A stretch of DNA of 64,000 bases from Paenibacillus sp. YN15 (lineage in GTDB: Bacteria > Bacillota > Bacilli > Paenibacillales > NBRC-103111). Numbering within the stretch: position 1 is the first letter of the stretch; the number at the start of each line of letters is the position of its first letter. Where the stretch lies: contig NZ_QMFA01000028.1 in assembly GCF_003285005.1 (NCBI RefSeq), positions 25,625 through 89,624 on the forward strand, given 5' to 3'. Below are positions 49,632 through 57,660 of this stretch, one piece after another. Made by a program: the position numbers and the translations under genes. The notes under the pieces are model-generated. The model did no database searches and was not told the DNA's origin. It saw only the letters and a list, made by a program, of their open reading frames with translations.

Positions 49632-50531
49632 GTGAATTGGAAAAAAAGCCTGCATTTTCTGGAAGCTCTGTATTGCCGGTATGAAGATGACGAGGTCACA
49701 GCCCTTGGCGCACAGATGACCTACTATATGATCCTCGCCTTTTTTCCTTTTTTGATTTTTCTGCTGACTATCGTAGGGTTGACGCCCATCTCCACGGAGG
49801 ATGTCTGGGAACAGATTGCCCTGGTCCTCCCGGAGTCCAGCTATAAGGCAGTCAACGATATTATGAACGAAATTTTCGACAGCCGCAATGAAGCGCTGCT
49901 CTCCTTCAGCATGATCGGCACCCTGTGGGCGGCCTCCAACGGCTTGTCCGCAGTAATCAAGGCATTAAACAAAGCTTATGATGAACCGGAAACCCGGCCG
50001 TTCTGGAAGCTCAAGGGGCTGGCCCTCCTGTCTACCGTCGGCCTGACCCTGGTGATGCTCCTGACCCTGGCGCTTCTGGTTTTCGGCCATGTCATCGGTG
50101 CGCAGCTGTTTAAATTTCTCGGGTATCCCAACGACTTCGAGCTGGTGTGGGGATTGATCAAGCTGGCCATCCCCCTGGTAGCCATGCTGCTGGGATTTGC
50201 CCTTCTGTACTGGACCGTGCCCAACCGCCGCCTCCGCTTTAGAAGCGTTCTGCCCGGAGCGGTTTTTGCCTCCTTGGGCTGGATTGCGATTTCCCTGCTG
50301 TTTTCCTTTTATGTAACCCACTTCGGCAATTACGCCAAAAGCTACGGCAGTCTGGGCGGGGTTATCGTGCTGCTGGTATGGTTGTACATCAGCTGCATTA
50401 TTATTATCCTCGGCGGGGAAATCAACGCTACCCTCACCTTTGACAAGGAGGGGAAAAGCAAGCCGGGCTGCAAATCCTTCAGCAGCCGCCTGTCCTTCTG
50501 GAAGAAACGGCCCCCCAAAAGGCTGGGATAA
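49632..50531 (+). CDS. YihY/BrkB-family inner membrane protein
   Basis: 299 residues from GTG 49632, which lies 9 nt after GAAGGGAG; the in-frame ATG at 49590 has no ribosome site. Six hydrophobic helices and the family motifs ALGAQMTYYMILAFFPFLIF, GTLWAASNGLSAVIKALNKA and GSLGGVIVLLVWLYISC. The family (once wrongly called ribonuclease BN) has no proven biochemical function; links to virulence and envelope transport have been suggested. C-terminal tail is basic (KSKPGCK, KKRPPKR). Confidence 0.92.
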   Translation: MNWKKSLHFLEALYCRYEDDEVTALGAQMTYYMILAFFPFLIFLLTIVGLTPISTEDVWEQIALVLPESSYKAVNDIMNEIFDSRNEALLSFSMIGTLWAASNGLSAVIKALNKAYDEPETRPFWKLKGLALLSTVGLTLVMLLTLALLVFGHVIGAQLFKFLGYPNDFELVWGLIKLAIPLVAMLLGFALLYWTVPNRRLRFRSVLPGAVFASLGWIAISLLFSFYVTHFGNYAKSYGSLGGVIVLLVWLYISCIIIILGGEINATLTFDKEGKSKPGCKSFSSRLSFWKKRPPKRLG

Positions 50532-50651
50532 ACCCCTCCTTGGCCACATATAGTGGTAACAGTCTGATTTCAACAAAAGAAGGTAGGGGTTGCCTGTGTA
50601 TATACGGTTCGCCAATGCTGCCCGCGGCGGTTTTGAGCGGAGGTGGCGGAC

Positions 50652-51008
50652 ATGTTCCGGCTTGTCCTGATGTCCGCCATGATGGGCTCCATCGGGCAAA
50701 TTATGATGAAGCACGGCTCCAACCGGTTGGGCCGACTGACCATGTCCCCCGCCACCTTTGCAGCCGATCTTGGGCGGGTTCTGCGTGTGCCTGAATTCTG
50801 GGTAGCGATTCTATTGTTTTCCTTAAGCTCCCTGATCTGGGTAAAGGTGCTGTCCAGGGCGGACCTGACCAGCGCGTATCCTCTAAACAGCATGAGCTAC
50901 ATATTTGTGTTTCTGTTCAGCGCGTTTTTCCTGAATGAAGCTCTGACTTTGCAAAAGGTTGCAGGCGCTCTGGTGATCATGCTGGGCATCTTCATCATTA
51001 CCCGGTAA
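50652..51008 (+). CDS. Small EamA/SMR-type four-helix transporter
   Basis: 118 residues; ATG 50652 is 8 nt after GGAGG. Four helices with the pattern SAMMGSIGQIMMKHG, WVAILLFSLSSLIWVKVLS, SAYPLNSMSYIFVFLFSAFF and GALVIMLGIFIITR match half-size EamA proteins such as ArnE/ArnF and SMR exporters. Such proteins work as dimers. The phosphoundecaprenyl-aminoarabinose flippase subunits are the nearest named members, but the substrate in this organism is unknown. The last 11 bp overlap the convergent EamA-family gene. Confidence 0.87.
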   Translation: MFRLVLMSAMMGSIGQIMMKHGSNRLGRLTMSPATFAADLGRVLRVPEFWVAILLFSLSSLIWVKVLSRADLTSAYPLNSMSYIFVFLFSAFFLNEALTLQKVAGALVIMLGIFIITR

Positions 51009-51954
51009 CGGACGGGCCGGCCGCCGCTTTTTTTCGCTTGCCCGGGCTGGCGGCTTCTTCGCCGGCATACCGCACCTGGTTGTGGCGCATAAAGTACCAG
51101 ACGCCCCAGATAATCACCCCTCCCGCCCCCGCTTGGGTGAGGGTCAGCTTTTCATCCAGCAGCAGGTAGGCCAGAACGGTAGCGCCCACCGGCTCCCCCA
51201 GCACGCTCATGGACACGGTGACGGCATTGACGTACTGGAGCAGCCAGTTGAACAGCACATGGCCGAAGACGGTAGGCACAATAGCCAGGAGCAGGAAGAT
51301 GCCCCACTCCCGGGCGGGATATCCGCCAAGGTCGATGCCCCGGGCCAGGTTGTACACCAGAAACGCGACTCCCGCCACGCAGAAGATGAAGAAGCTGTAG
51401 AACAGGGAAGGCACCCGGCTGGCCAGCCGCTGGCCTGCCAGCAGATGAAGGGCCACTGCCGCCGTGCCTGCCAAAGAAAGCAGGTCGCCGGTCAGCGCCT
51501 TGCCGGAGATGCCGATATCCCCCCAGCCAATAAGCGCCGCGCCCAGTATGGCTACGGCCAGTCCCAGCACCGCCTTGCGGGTGGTCCGTTCCCTAAACAG
51601 CCAATAAGCGCCGGCCAGAATCAGGATGGGCTCCAAAGCGAGAATGATGGTGGAGCTGGCAACCGAGGTAAAGGCCAGCGACTCCATCCAGAACAGAAAG
51701 TGAAGGGCCAAAAACAACCCGGAAACGGCCATCAGGCCCCAGTCCGCCGGAGCCAGGGCCTTCAGGTCGGGCTTGCTCTTCCACACGAAAGGGCCCATCA
51801 GCAGCGCCGTAAAAAAGAGCCGGTACATGGCCATCACGGAGGAGGGCGCATGGGACCAGCGGATAAAAATGGATGAGAATGAGATGGCAATTATGCCGGC
51901 CAACAGCAAAGCCAGCAGCGCCCAACGGGGCAAGGGGGAACGCTTGTCGGACAT
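50998..51954 (-). CDS. EamA-family (DMT) transporter
   Basis: 318 residues with ten helices in two repeated halves of five (first half begins LLALLLAGIIAISFSSIFIRW; second half GDLLSLAGTAAVALHLLAG). ATG 51954 is used because GGAAGGAAG precedes it; a longer frame to 52005 lacks a site. The C-terminal tail is basic and Lys/Ala-rich. This is a full-length drug/metabolite transporter superfamily exporter, substrate unknown. It is convergent and slightly overlapping with the half-size transporter gene, so the two cannot share a transcript. Confidence 0.9.
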   Translation of the reverse strand: MSDKRSPLPRWALLALLLAGIIAISFSSIFIRWSHAPSSVMAMYRLFFTALLMGPFVWKSKPDLKALAPADWGLMAVSGLFLALHFLFWMESLAFTSVASSTIILALEPILILAGAYWLFRERTTRKAVLGLAVAILGAALIGWGDIGISGKALTGDLLSLAGTAAVALHLLAGQRLASRVPSLFYSFFIFCVAGVAFLVYNLARGIDLGGYPAREWGIFLLLAIVPTVFGHVLFNWLLQYVNAVTVSMSVLGEPVGATVLAYLLLDEKLTLTQAGAGGVIIWGVWYFMRHNQVRYAGEEAASPGKRKKAAAGPSVTG

Positions 51955-52042
51955 GGGCTGCAATACTTCCTTCCAGTGAATCTCGCAATGGCGCAACCTC
52001 TCCATTATACCGCACTTTGCCGGAATCGGCCATTAAAGTTGT

Positions 52043-52059
52043 GCGGCTTCCGAAGCCGC
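52043..52059 (-). terminator. Hairpin after the small membrane protein gene
   Basis: GCGGCTTC and GAAGCCGC pair perfectly around a single base. On the minus strand it follows the stop at 52064, but only a weak T-rich tail (ACAACTTTAA) comes after it, so termination strength is doubtful. Confidence 0.5.
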
Positions 52060-52063
52060 CGGG

Positions 52064-52519
52064 TTATTCCTTTTTGCCGTTGCCGTTAAAAAGCGCCTCC
52101 GCCAAATGCGTCAGCTTCTCCATAAATTTGCCGTAGCCGAAGCCGGTCAGAAAGGACAGGCCGGTCCGGGCGGAGAGGGAATCCTCCACCTGGAGCAGCA
52201 TAATGCCGCTGTCCAGCAGGATAACGGTAATCATCGCTGTGCCGCCGCAGAGGTAGGGCCGCATGAGATACCAATAAATAAAGCGGACGGTCACCGGCTG
52301 GTCATAAAACTGGTGAAAGGCCCGCAGGGCGTAGAGGGAACCGCCCAGGGACCCGGCGCTGATATAAAACAGGTACGGCCTCACCGCTGTCAGGGAAGCG
52401 GAGCCGGGGTCCTCCAAACCGCCGCTTAACAGCCACAGGAGACAGGCGGCGGAGGCGGCGAAGGCCACGGACAGATACACAAAAATCACAAGCCGCCAAC
52501 GGGCGGAATGAGCCGGCAT
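52064..52519 (-). CDS. Membrane protein of unknown function (151 aa)
   Basis: 151 residues starting MPAHSARWRLVIFVYLSVAF, with GGTGAGGG just upstream. Three to four hydrophobic helices (about 10-30, 48-66, 84-106) and a soluble tail ending NGNGKKE. I do not recognise a family. It lies between an EamA transporter gene and thymidine kinase, all on the minus strand but about 125 bp from the thymidine kinase stop, so cotranscription is possible but not shown. Confidence 0.75.
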   Translation of the reverse strand: MPAHSARWRLVIFVYLSVAFAASAACLLWLLSGGLEDPGSASLTAVRPYLFYISAGSLGGSLYALRAFHQFYDQPVTVRFIYWYLMRPYLCGGTAMITVILLDSGIMLLQVEDSLSARTGLSFLTGFGYGKFMEKLTHLAEALFNGNGKKE

Positions 52520-52644
52520 AGACCCTCACCCTTTGTTCACCTGCGCGCAGGAGTTGTTACTGCAGTATATGCAGCGGATACAACCCTGGACAGGTACAGG
52601 TGCAGGTGGCGGCGGGCCATGGAGATATTTTCATCTGCCCTCTA

Positions 52645-53238
52645 CTACTCCGCCGCTCCATCCCCCTGCGCCGCCTGCTTCTTGCGCAGCTTGTAGCACT
52701 TGCGGCAAACGGGGATATAGCTTTCGTTGCCGCCGATCTGAATCTGCTCCCCCTCGAAGACGGGCCGCCCGTCCTTGCAGCGCATGTTCAGCACCGCCTT
52801 GCGGTCGCAGAACCAGCAGACGGTTTTTACCTCCTCAATCTTATCCGCAGCCGCAAACAGCTGCAGGCTTCCTTCAAACAGATTCCCCATAAAATCGGAG
52901 CGCAGCCCGTAGGCGATAACCGGAATGCCCAAATCGTCGCAAATGTCGGTCAACTGGTCGATTTGCTTCCGGCTCAAAAACTGGGCCTCATCCAGAAGCA
53001 CGCAGTTGGGCATGGTCTCTTTGGCAATGGCGTACATATCCGTATTCTCGTGGACGATGATGGCTTCCTTCTGCATCCCGATGCGGGAGGTGACATTGCC
53101 TACGCCGAAGCGGTCGTCGATGGCGGGGACGAACAGCAGCACCCGCTTGCCCTGCTCCTCATAGTTATGGGCGGTGCGCAGCACCTCAATGGATTTGCCG
53201 CTGTTCATAGTTCCATAGCGAAAATATAATTTGGCCAC
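52645..53238 (-). CDS. tdk: Thymidine kinase
   Basis: 197 residues from GTG 53238, which follows AGAGGAAA. P-loop GTMNSGKS (residues 9-16), the DEAQF motif with the catalytic Glu, a lasso and two Cys pairs (CWFC and CRKC) that bind structural zinc: all features of type II thymidine kinase. It phosphorylates thymidine to dTMP with ATP in DNA salvage. In-frame codons upstream of the GTG are not supported. It could use thymidine released by the surface nuclease/nucleotidase proteins encoded in this window. Confidence 0.97.
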   Translation of the reverse strand: MAKLYFRYGTMNSGKSIEVLRTAHNYEEQGKRVLLFVPAIDDRFGVGNVTSRIGMQKEAIIVHENTDMYAIAKETMPNCVLLDEAQFLSRKQIDQLTDICDDLGIPVIAYGLRSDFMGNLFEGSLQLFAAADKIEEVKTVCWFCDRKAVLNMRCKDGRPVFEGEQIQIGGNESYIPVCRKCYKLRKKQAAQGDGAAE

Positions 53239-53322
53239 GTTGTTTTTTCCTCTCTGCAGCACATGCTTGATGCGGGCCGCTTCCCGGCCCACTCCAAGGA
53301 TAGCATGTTTTTGCAGCCTTTC

Positions 53323-56202
53323 CTATGGATGATTGTTCCCCTTTGGCGCAAAACCGGCCGCGAGCATCTCGCCCATCTCCGCCATAACCTCAGGAATCAG
53401 GCCGAATTTGGCCAGCTGCATCCGCAGCACCTTTTCTTCCTGGACGGGAAAAAAGCAGTAGCTCCAGCCCGGCTGGCGCATGCCGGCGGAGGCAATCCCC
53501 CGGGCGGCTCCCGGCTGCAGAAACTGGACCATCTCCCGGATGCTGAAGGGCTTCACCGCCTGGACCATCTCCTGATTGGGCCCGGCCGCCGCAGTCGCTG
53601 AAGGGAAGGAGGATGGAGAAGCCATCCGTTCCAGGAACACCAGTGCAGCTTTCTCTTGGCAATCCAGGGACAGGAGCCGGGCGGCGAACTCCAGCCCGTT
53701 CAACAGCCCCGTGCCCACCAGATTGGCGGCGATGATGCGGGGCATATGGGCATTGCCGCAGCCGATGGCGAACAGGGCCTCCTCGAAGGAGCCCAGGTGA
53801 AGCACCCGCTGGCCTTTTTGGGCCAGAACGGTGGCCAGGCTTTCCATATAGCCGTCCTCCTTGCCGATGAGCAGAACGGCTCCTGCCGTGGCGGGCGGAG
53901 TATAAGCCGGGAGCCAGACGGTAAAGATGCTTCCCCCGTAATGGCGGGAGATGAAGGTGATCTGGCCGCTGTGGCCCTCGACGATTTCCTTGGCGATGGG
54001 CAGCCCCAGGCCGCTGCCGGGAATCTTCTTCCGGTCGTTATGCTCCACACGGTAGAATTTGCGGAAAATCTTCTCCTTGTCCTTCTCCGGGATGCCCAGG
54101 CCGTTGTCGGCAATGTCGATGCGGATCGCTCCTTCCTCGAGAGCGGCGGAGACATGCACCGCCGACCCGTCGGGCGAGTATTTCACCGCATTGCCGATCA
54201 GGTTGTCCAGCACCTGCCGCATCCGGTCGGCGTCCGCCAGGGCGATAACCGGCTCATCCGGCAGCTTCAGCTGGATAGGATGGGGATTGCCGTCATGGCG
54301 CCATTCCTCCACTGTACGGGTGACAAGCTCCCGCAAATCCGAGGGAACCAGGTAGTAGGGCTGCCGGCCGGATTCCATCCGCTGCAAATCCAGGAAATTG
54401 TCCACCAGCCGGGACAGCCGGACCGCCTCGTGGTGGATGGTGGCCGAATAGGATTTCAGCTTGTCGGGAGGCAGCTCCTTGCTGCGCAGAATCTCCGAAT
54501 AGCCGAGAATGGGAGTGAGGGGGGTGCGGAATTCATGGGACACCTGGGCGATCATTTCCTCCTGGAGCAGCTCCCGCTCCATCTCCTCGGTACGGTCGCG
54601 GAAGATGAACAGGCGGTTGCGCTCCCGCATCTCCTCCGTGCCTTGAACGACGGTTATGTACAAGGACAGGTGCATATTGCGCCGGTTATGGTGAAAGGTG
54701 AAGTTGCGCTGCATCGAGCCGTGCTCCCCCACATGCCGGAGAATGGAGTCCATCTCCTGCTGGAGCTGGCCGGCGTCGTCCCGGGGGAACCGCCGCATGG
54801 CCCCGAACAGCTCCTTCATGGAACGCAAGCCCAACGGCCGCTCGCCGAAAAACAAATCCAGCTGGCTGTTGGCATACAGGATGGCGCCGTTTTTGTCGCA
54901 GAGCACCATGGCTTCCCGGGTGGCCTCCAGGATGCTGGCAAACTGCCGGTTCAAATCCATGGACATCAGCTTGAAGGCGTTGGTCAGCGCCTGAATCTCC
55001 ACCAGGCTGCTGTCCGGCCACACCGGGCGGAAGCCGGTGCCGATGGAGGCGGACAGTCTGCCGGACAATCCCGCCAGCTGCACAATGGGGTGGTTCATGT
55101 AGCGGCAAATGGGATAAATGATCAGCACCGCCAGCGCCAAAATGGCAAAAGCGGTAGTCAGCTCCTGGGCCAGCTCCCCGTAAATCTCCGACCAGGTGGT
55201 CCGGGCGGGCAGCTCTACAAAAATCTGAAACCGCGGATCGCCGTTCCACAGCATGTCCACATAATAAACCGAGTCCATCCGCTGCGAAATCCGGCTGCCG
55301 GATTCCTCCAGGGTGGGCGACCATAAATTTACCCGCTCCGTCACCTCCCGGATCTGGGAGTCATCGGCGGCGCCGGTCAGGTAGGAGGGCAGCGGGCCGT
55401 ACTGATCCTCCATGGACGCCCCCAGCTTCAGCCCCCGGTCCACCAGGCGGAAGCGCAGCTCCGGCATCCGTTTGTCCAGCAGCACAAAGGCTTCGTGCAC
55501 CGGAAAGCTGCCGGGCGTATCCGTGTACAAATTCATTTGCTCCGCGGCGTACACCAGCTTTTCGGCGATGGTATCCTCTTCGTGGACGATGAGAAGGCGG
55601 CTGTGGATGCCCACTTGCACCATAGCCATAATGAGAATGATAAACACCATAATATTGGATAATTGCCCGGCCAGGCTGGAGGGGGCCAGGTCATGGAAGC
55701 CCCGGCGGGCCATGACGGAATGCGGGAATTTTTTGCAGAAGAGGGCAAAAACCGGAATGGCCAGGGAGGCGGCGGCAGCGTTGCCCAGCCCGTTCAGACC
55801 CATTTTGAACACGACAAACTGGAGGATGGTGCCGGGGAGATGCAGGATGGAGCCGTAGAACAGCAGGGTCAGGGGAATCCCGGCGACCGCCCAATAGAGG
55901 AGGCTGGCGGCGGTGTAGCCGAGGCGGTATCTTTTGACAAGAAGGCAGACCAGCAGATTCTCCAGAGTCATCAGGATCATGCCGTAGGGATGGCCCCAAT
56001 ACCACAGGCTGGGCAGCACCCCTGCCAGCATCACGGCTGCGCCTGCAAGGGGGCCGAACAGGGCGTAAGCGGCAAACCCGAACAGGCCGGCGAAAAAGTA
56101 CTCCACGCCGAACATCAGCCGAAGGGGAAACAAACCGCTTACAAGAGAGCCTGCGGCCAACAGAAGCAGCACGAACAAAGGGATTAGCCGTGATTTGGTC
56201 AT
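53323..56202 (-). CDS. Large membrane sensor histidine kinase with PAS and degenerate receiver domain
   Basis: 959 residues; ATG 56202 follows AAGGGGGC, the in-frame ATG 56229 overlaps the previous gene. About six N-terminal helices (residues 5-200) resemble integral membrane sensor modules, then an extracellular segment, a further helix (about 348-368), a HAMP-like linker, PAS (421-540), HisKA (QVSHEFRTPLTPILGY, His556), HATPase_c (NLIGNAVKYSPDG, DNGLGIPEKD, GSGLGLPIAKEIV) and a C-terminal receiver-like domain (about 775-900). In the latter the phosphoacceptor position reads IIAANLVGTG, with Asn where Asp is expected, so it probably cannot be phosphorylated. The stop of the small receiver gene is 16 bp upstream, which makes the two one operon. 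Confidence 0.9.
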   Translation of the reverse strand: MTKSRLIPLFVLLLLAAGSLVSGLFPLRLMFGVEYFFAGLFGFAAYALFGPLAGAAVMLAGVLPSLWYWGHPYGMILMTLENLLVCLLVKRYRLGYTAASLLYWAVAGIPLTLLFYGSILHLPGTILQFVVFKMGLNGLGNAAAASLAIPVFALFCKKFPHSVMARRGFHDLAPSSLAGQLSNIMVFIILIMAMVQVGIHSRLLIVHEEDTIAEKLVYAAEQMNLYTDTPGSFPVHEAFVLLDKRMPELRFRLVDRGLKLGASMEDQYGPLPSYLTGAADDSQIREVTERVNLWSPTLEESGSRISQRMDSVYYVDMLWNGDPRFQIFVELPARTTWSEIYGELAQELTTAFAILALAVLIIYPICRYMNHPIVQLAGLSGRLSASIGTGFRPVWPDSSLVEIQALTNAFKLMSMDLNRQFASILEATREAMVLCDKNGAILYANSQLDLFFGERPLGLRSMKELFGAMRRFPRDDAGQLQQEMDSILRHVGEHGSMQRNFTFHHNRRNMHLSLYITVVQGTEEMRERNRLFIFRDRTEEMERELLQEEMIAQVSHEFRTPLTPILGYSEILRSKELPPDKLKSYSATIHHEAVRLSRLVDNFLDLQRMESGRQPYYLVPSDLRELVTRTVEEWRHDGNPHPIQLKLPDEPVIALADADRMRQVLDNLIGNAVKYSPDGSAVHVSAALEEGAIRIDIADNGLGIPEKDKEKIFRKFYRVEHNDRKKIPGSGLGLPIAKEIVEGHSGQITFISRHYGGSIFTVWLPAYTPPATAGAVLLIGKEDGYMESLATVLAQKGQRVLHLGSFEEALFAIGCGNAHMPRIIAANLVGTGLLNGLEFAARLLSLDCQEKAALVFLERMASPSSFPSATAAAGPNQEMVQAVKPFSIREMVQFLQPGAARGIASAGMRQPGWSYCFFPVQEEKVLRMQLAKFGLIPEVMAEMGEMLAAGFAPKGNNHP

Positions 56203-56218
56203 GTGTGCGGACGCCCCC

Positions 56219-56590
56219 TTACGGTTCATTCAACAGCAGTTGGGCATGGGCCAGCGCTGCCAGCAGCCGGGATTCCTCCAGGGGCTTCGTGACACAATCA
56301 TAAGCTCCCGCCAGGATGGCATTCTGGCTTAAGGCGCTCTGATTCATTCCCGATATGGCCAAAATGCGTGCGGAGGAGTCCAGATCGCGAATCCGGCGGA
56401 TCAGCGCCACTCCGTTCAGGGAGGCGGCTGTCAGATCAATGGTCACCGCATCGGGGGAGGCGCTTTTGTATTGGGCCAAAGCTTGCTCGCTGTTGCCCGC
56501 TTCGCCGGCAATGGCATAACCTGCGTCTTCCATAATTCTGCGGAGCACGGTGCGGGAAAACGCGGCGGGATCGATAATCAGGATGCGCAT
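56219..56590 (-). CDS. Stand-alone response regulator receiver protein
   Basis: 123 residues, a single CheY-like domain without an output domain. ATG 56590 lies 8 nt after GGGGAGG. Asp52 (VTIDLTAAS) is the phosphoacceptor and Lys in VTKPLEE the conserved lysine; the N-terminal acidic pocket is IIDPAA with one Asp rather than two. It is the first gene of an operon with the large kinase, which is its likely partner. It is divergent from the OmpR-type regulator gene with about 210 bp between them. Confidence 0.9.
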   Translation of the reverse strand: MRILIIDPAAFSRTVLRRIMEDAGYAIAGEAGNSEQALAQYKSASPDAVTIDLTAASLNGVALIRRIRDLDSSARILAISGMNQSALSQNAILAGAYDCVTKPLEESRLLAALAHAQLLLNEP

Positions 56591-56699
56591 GAGCAAGCCT
56601 CCCCGGCTGCAAGGATTCCGGATTTTCGGAACCCGGTTAAAAATTTACGGATTTTTGGCCGATTCAGGCCGAATTACGGCAAGTCTCCGCAGTTTTCGC

Positions 56700-56773
56700 T
56701 ATAATAAAAATGGTATCATGATTCATTATCCGGTCTATCTTTTAGAAAAGTTGCAGAAAAGTGCTAGGAAAAT
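56700..56773 (+). promoter_or_regulatory. -10 box and three 11-bp-spaced direct repeats upstream of the OmpR-type regulator gene
   Basis: A TATAAT box lies at 56700-56705. Then AGAAAAGT (56744-56751), AGAAAAGT (56755-56762) and AGGAAAAT (56766-56773) are direct repeats exactly 11 bp apart. Direct repeats with one helical turn spacing are the usual binding site of OmpR/PhoB-family regulators, so the regulator may control its own gene and possibly the divergent kinase operon. Confidence 0.6.
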
Positions 56774-56800
56774 GTTAAATTGCGGCAAGGAGGGCTGGTT

Positions 56801-57496
56801 ATGCCCAAAGTGCTTATTATTGAAGATGATCAGAGCATTGCCGACATGATGACGATTTATTTGGAGGAAGAGGGATACACGGTTTCCTGGGGTTCCGACG
56901 GCGAAGAGGGAAAGAAGCTGCTGCAGAGCGCGGAGCCGGACATCATTATTCTCGACGTGATGCTGCCGGATACGGACGGCATTACTCTGTGCGGGGAAAT
57001 CCGGCTGGTTACGGTGATCCCCATTCTGATGGTTTCCGCCAAAAAAGAAGTGGCCGACCGGGTGAACGCTCTTCTGATGGGAGCCGACGATTACCTTTGC
57101 AAGCCTTTTTCCATGCGCGAGCTGGCCGCCCGGCTGACAGCCCTCTTGCGCCGCTCCGCCATGACGCCTGTCCCGGAGCCTGCCGCGGCCAAGGAAAGCC
57201 GCCCCGCCGTTCATATGGATATGAGCCGCAGGGTGCTGTATGTGGCGGACAAACTGGTGGAAACCACCTATTCCGAATTTGAAATCATGAAGGTGCTGTG
57301 GCTGCATCCGAACAATGTCTTCAGCAGGGAAGAGCTGTTGAACCGGATCAGGGGCATTGATACGTATGTAACGGAACGGTCTGTGGATGTCCATATTACC
57401 AATCTGCGCAAAAAAATCGAGGCGGACCCGAAAAATCCGCGTTTCATTAAAACTGTATGGGGAGTCGGCTATAAATTCGTGCCGGAAGGAGATTAG
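56801..57496 (+). CDS. OmpR/PhoB-family response regulator
   Basis: 231 residues; ATG 56801 follows AAGGAGG. Receiver domain (1-120) with acidic pocket Glu8-Asp9-Asp10, phosphoacceptor Asp52 (ILDVMLPDTDG) and the Lys of LCKPF; winged-helix output domain (about 135-231) with SREELLNRIRG, SVDVHITNLRKKIE and KTVWGVGYKF. No kinase gene follows directly; the hybrid kinase at 53323 on the other strand is a candidate partner. Three direct repeats in front of it suggest autoregulation. Confidence 0.95.
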   Translation: MPKVLIIEDDQSIADMMTIYLEEEGYTVSWGSDGEEGKKLLQSAEPDIIILDVMLPDTDGITLCGEIRLVTVIPILMVSAKKEVADRVNALLMGADDYLCKPFSMRELAARLTALLRRSAMTPVPEPAAAKESRPAVHMDMSRRVLYVADKLVETTYSEFEIMKVLWLHPNNVFSREELLNRIRGIDTYVTERSVDVHITNLRKKIEADPKNPRFIKTVWGVGYKFVPEGD

Positions 57497-57547
57497 AAAA
57501 CCTTTACAACTATCTGTTTTTGCGATGGTTTTCAGTACATATTTAAA

Positions 57548-57576
57548 TTGATTCAGCTAACATGGAATGTTAAAAT
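57548..57576 (+). promoter_or_regulatory. gltB promoter with a palindrome in its spacer
   Basis: TTGATT (57548-57553), 17 bp, TAAAAT (57571-57576). TAACAT, GGA, ATGTTA (57558-57572) is a perfect 6-3-6 palindrome that fills the spacer. A protein bound there would cover the promoter. It does not match the TnrA/GlnR consensus TGTNAN7TNACA. Confidence 0.6.
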
Positions 57577-57660
57577 TTAAAAAATACTATCACTTCTCCC
57601 TTGCTGAAATAATATTTTTTATCGGCAGGAACCAATAAAAACAGAAGGAAAGGTTGCACG

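Noticed and set aside
57567..57583. TnrA/GlnR box in the gltB promoter (TGTTAAAATTTAA)
   Set aside because: The second half TNACA is missing, so it does not fit the consensus.
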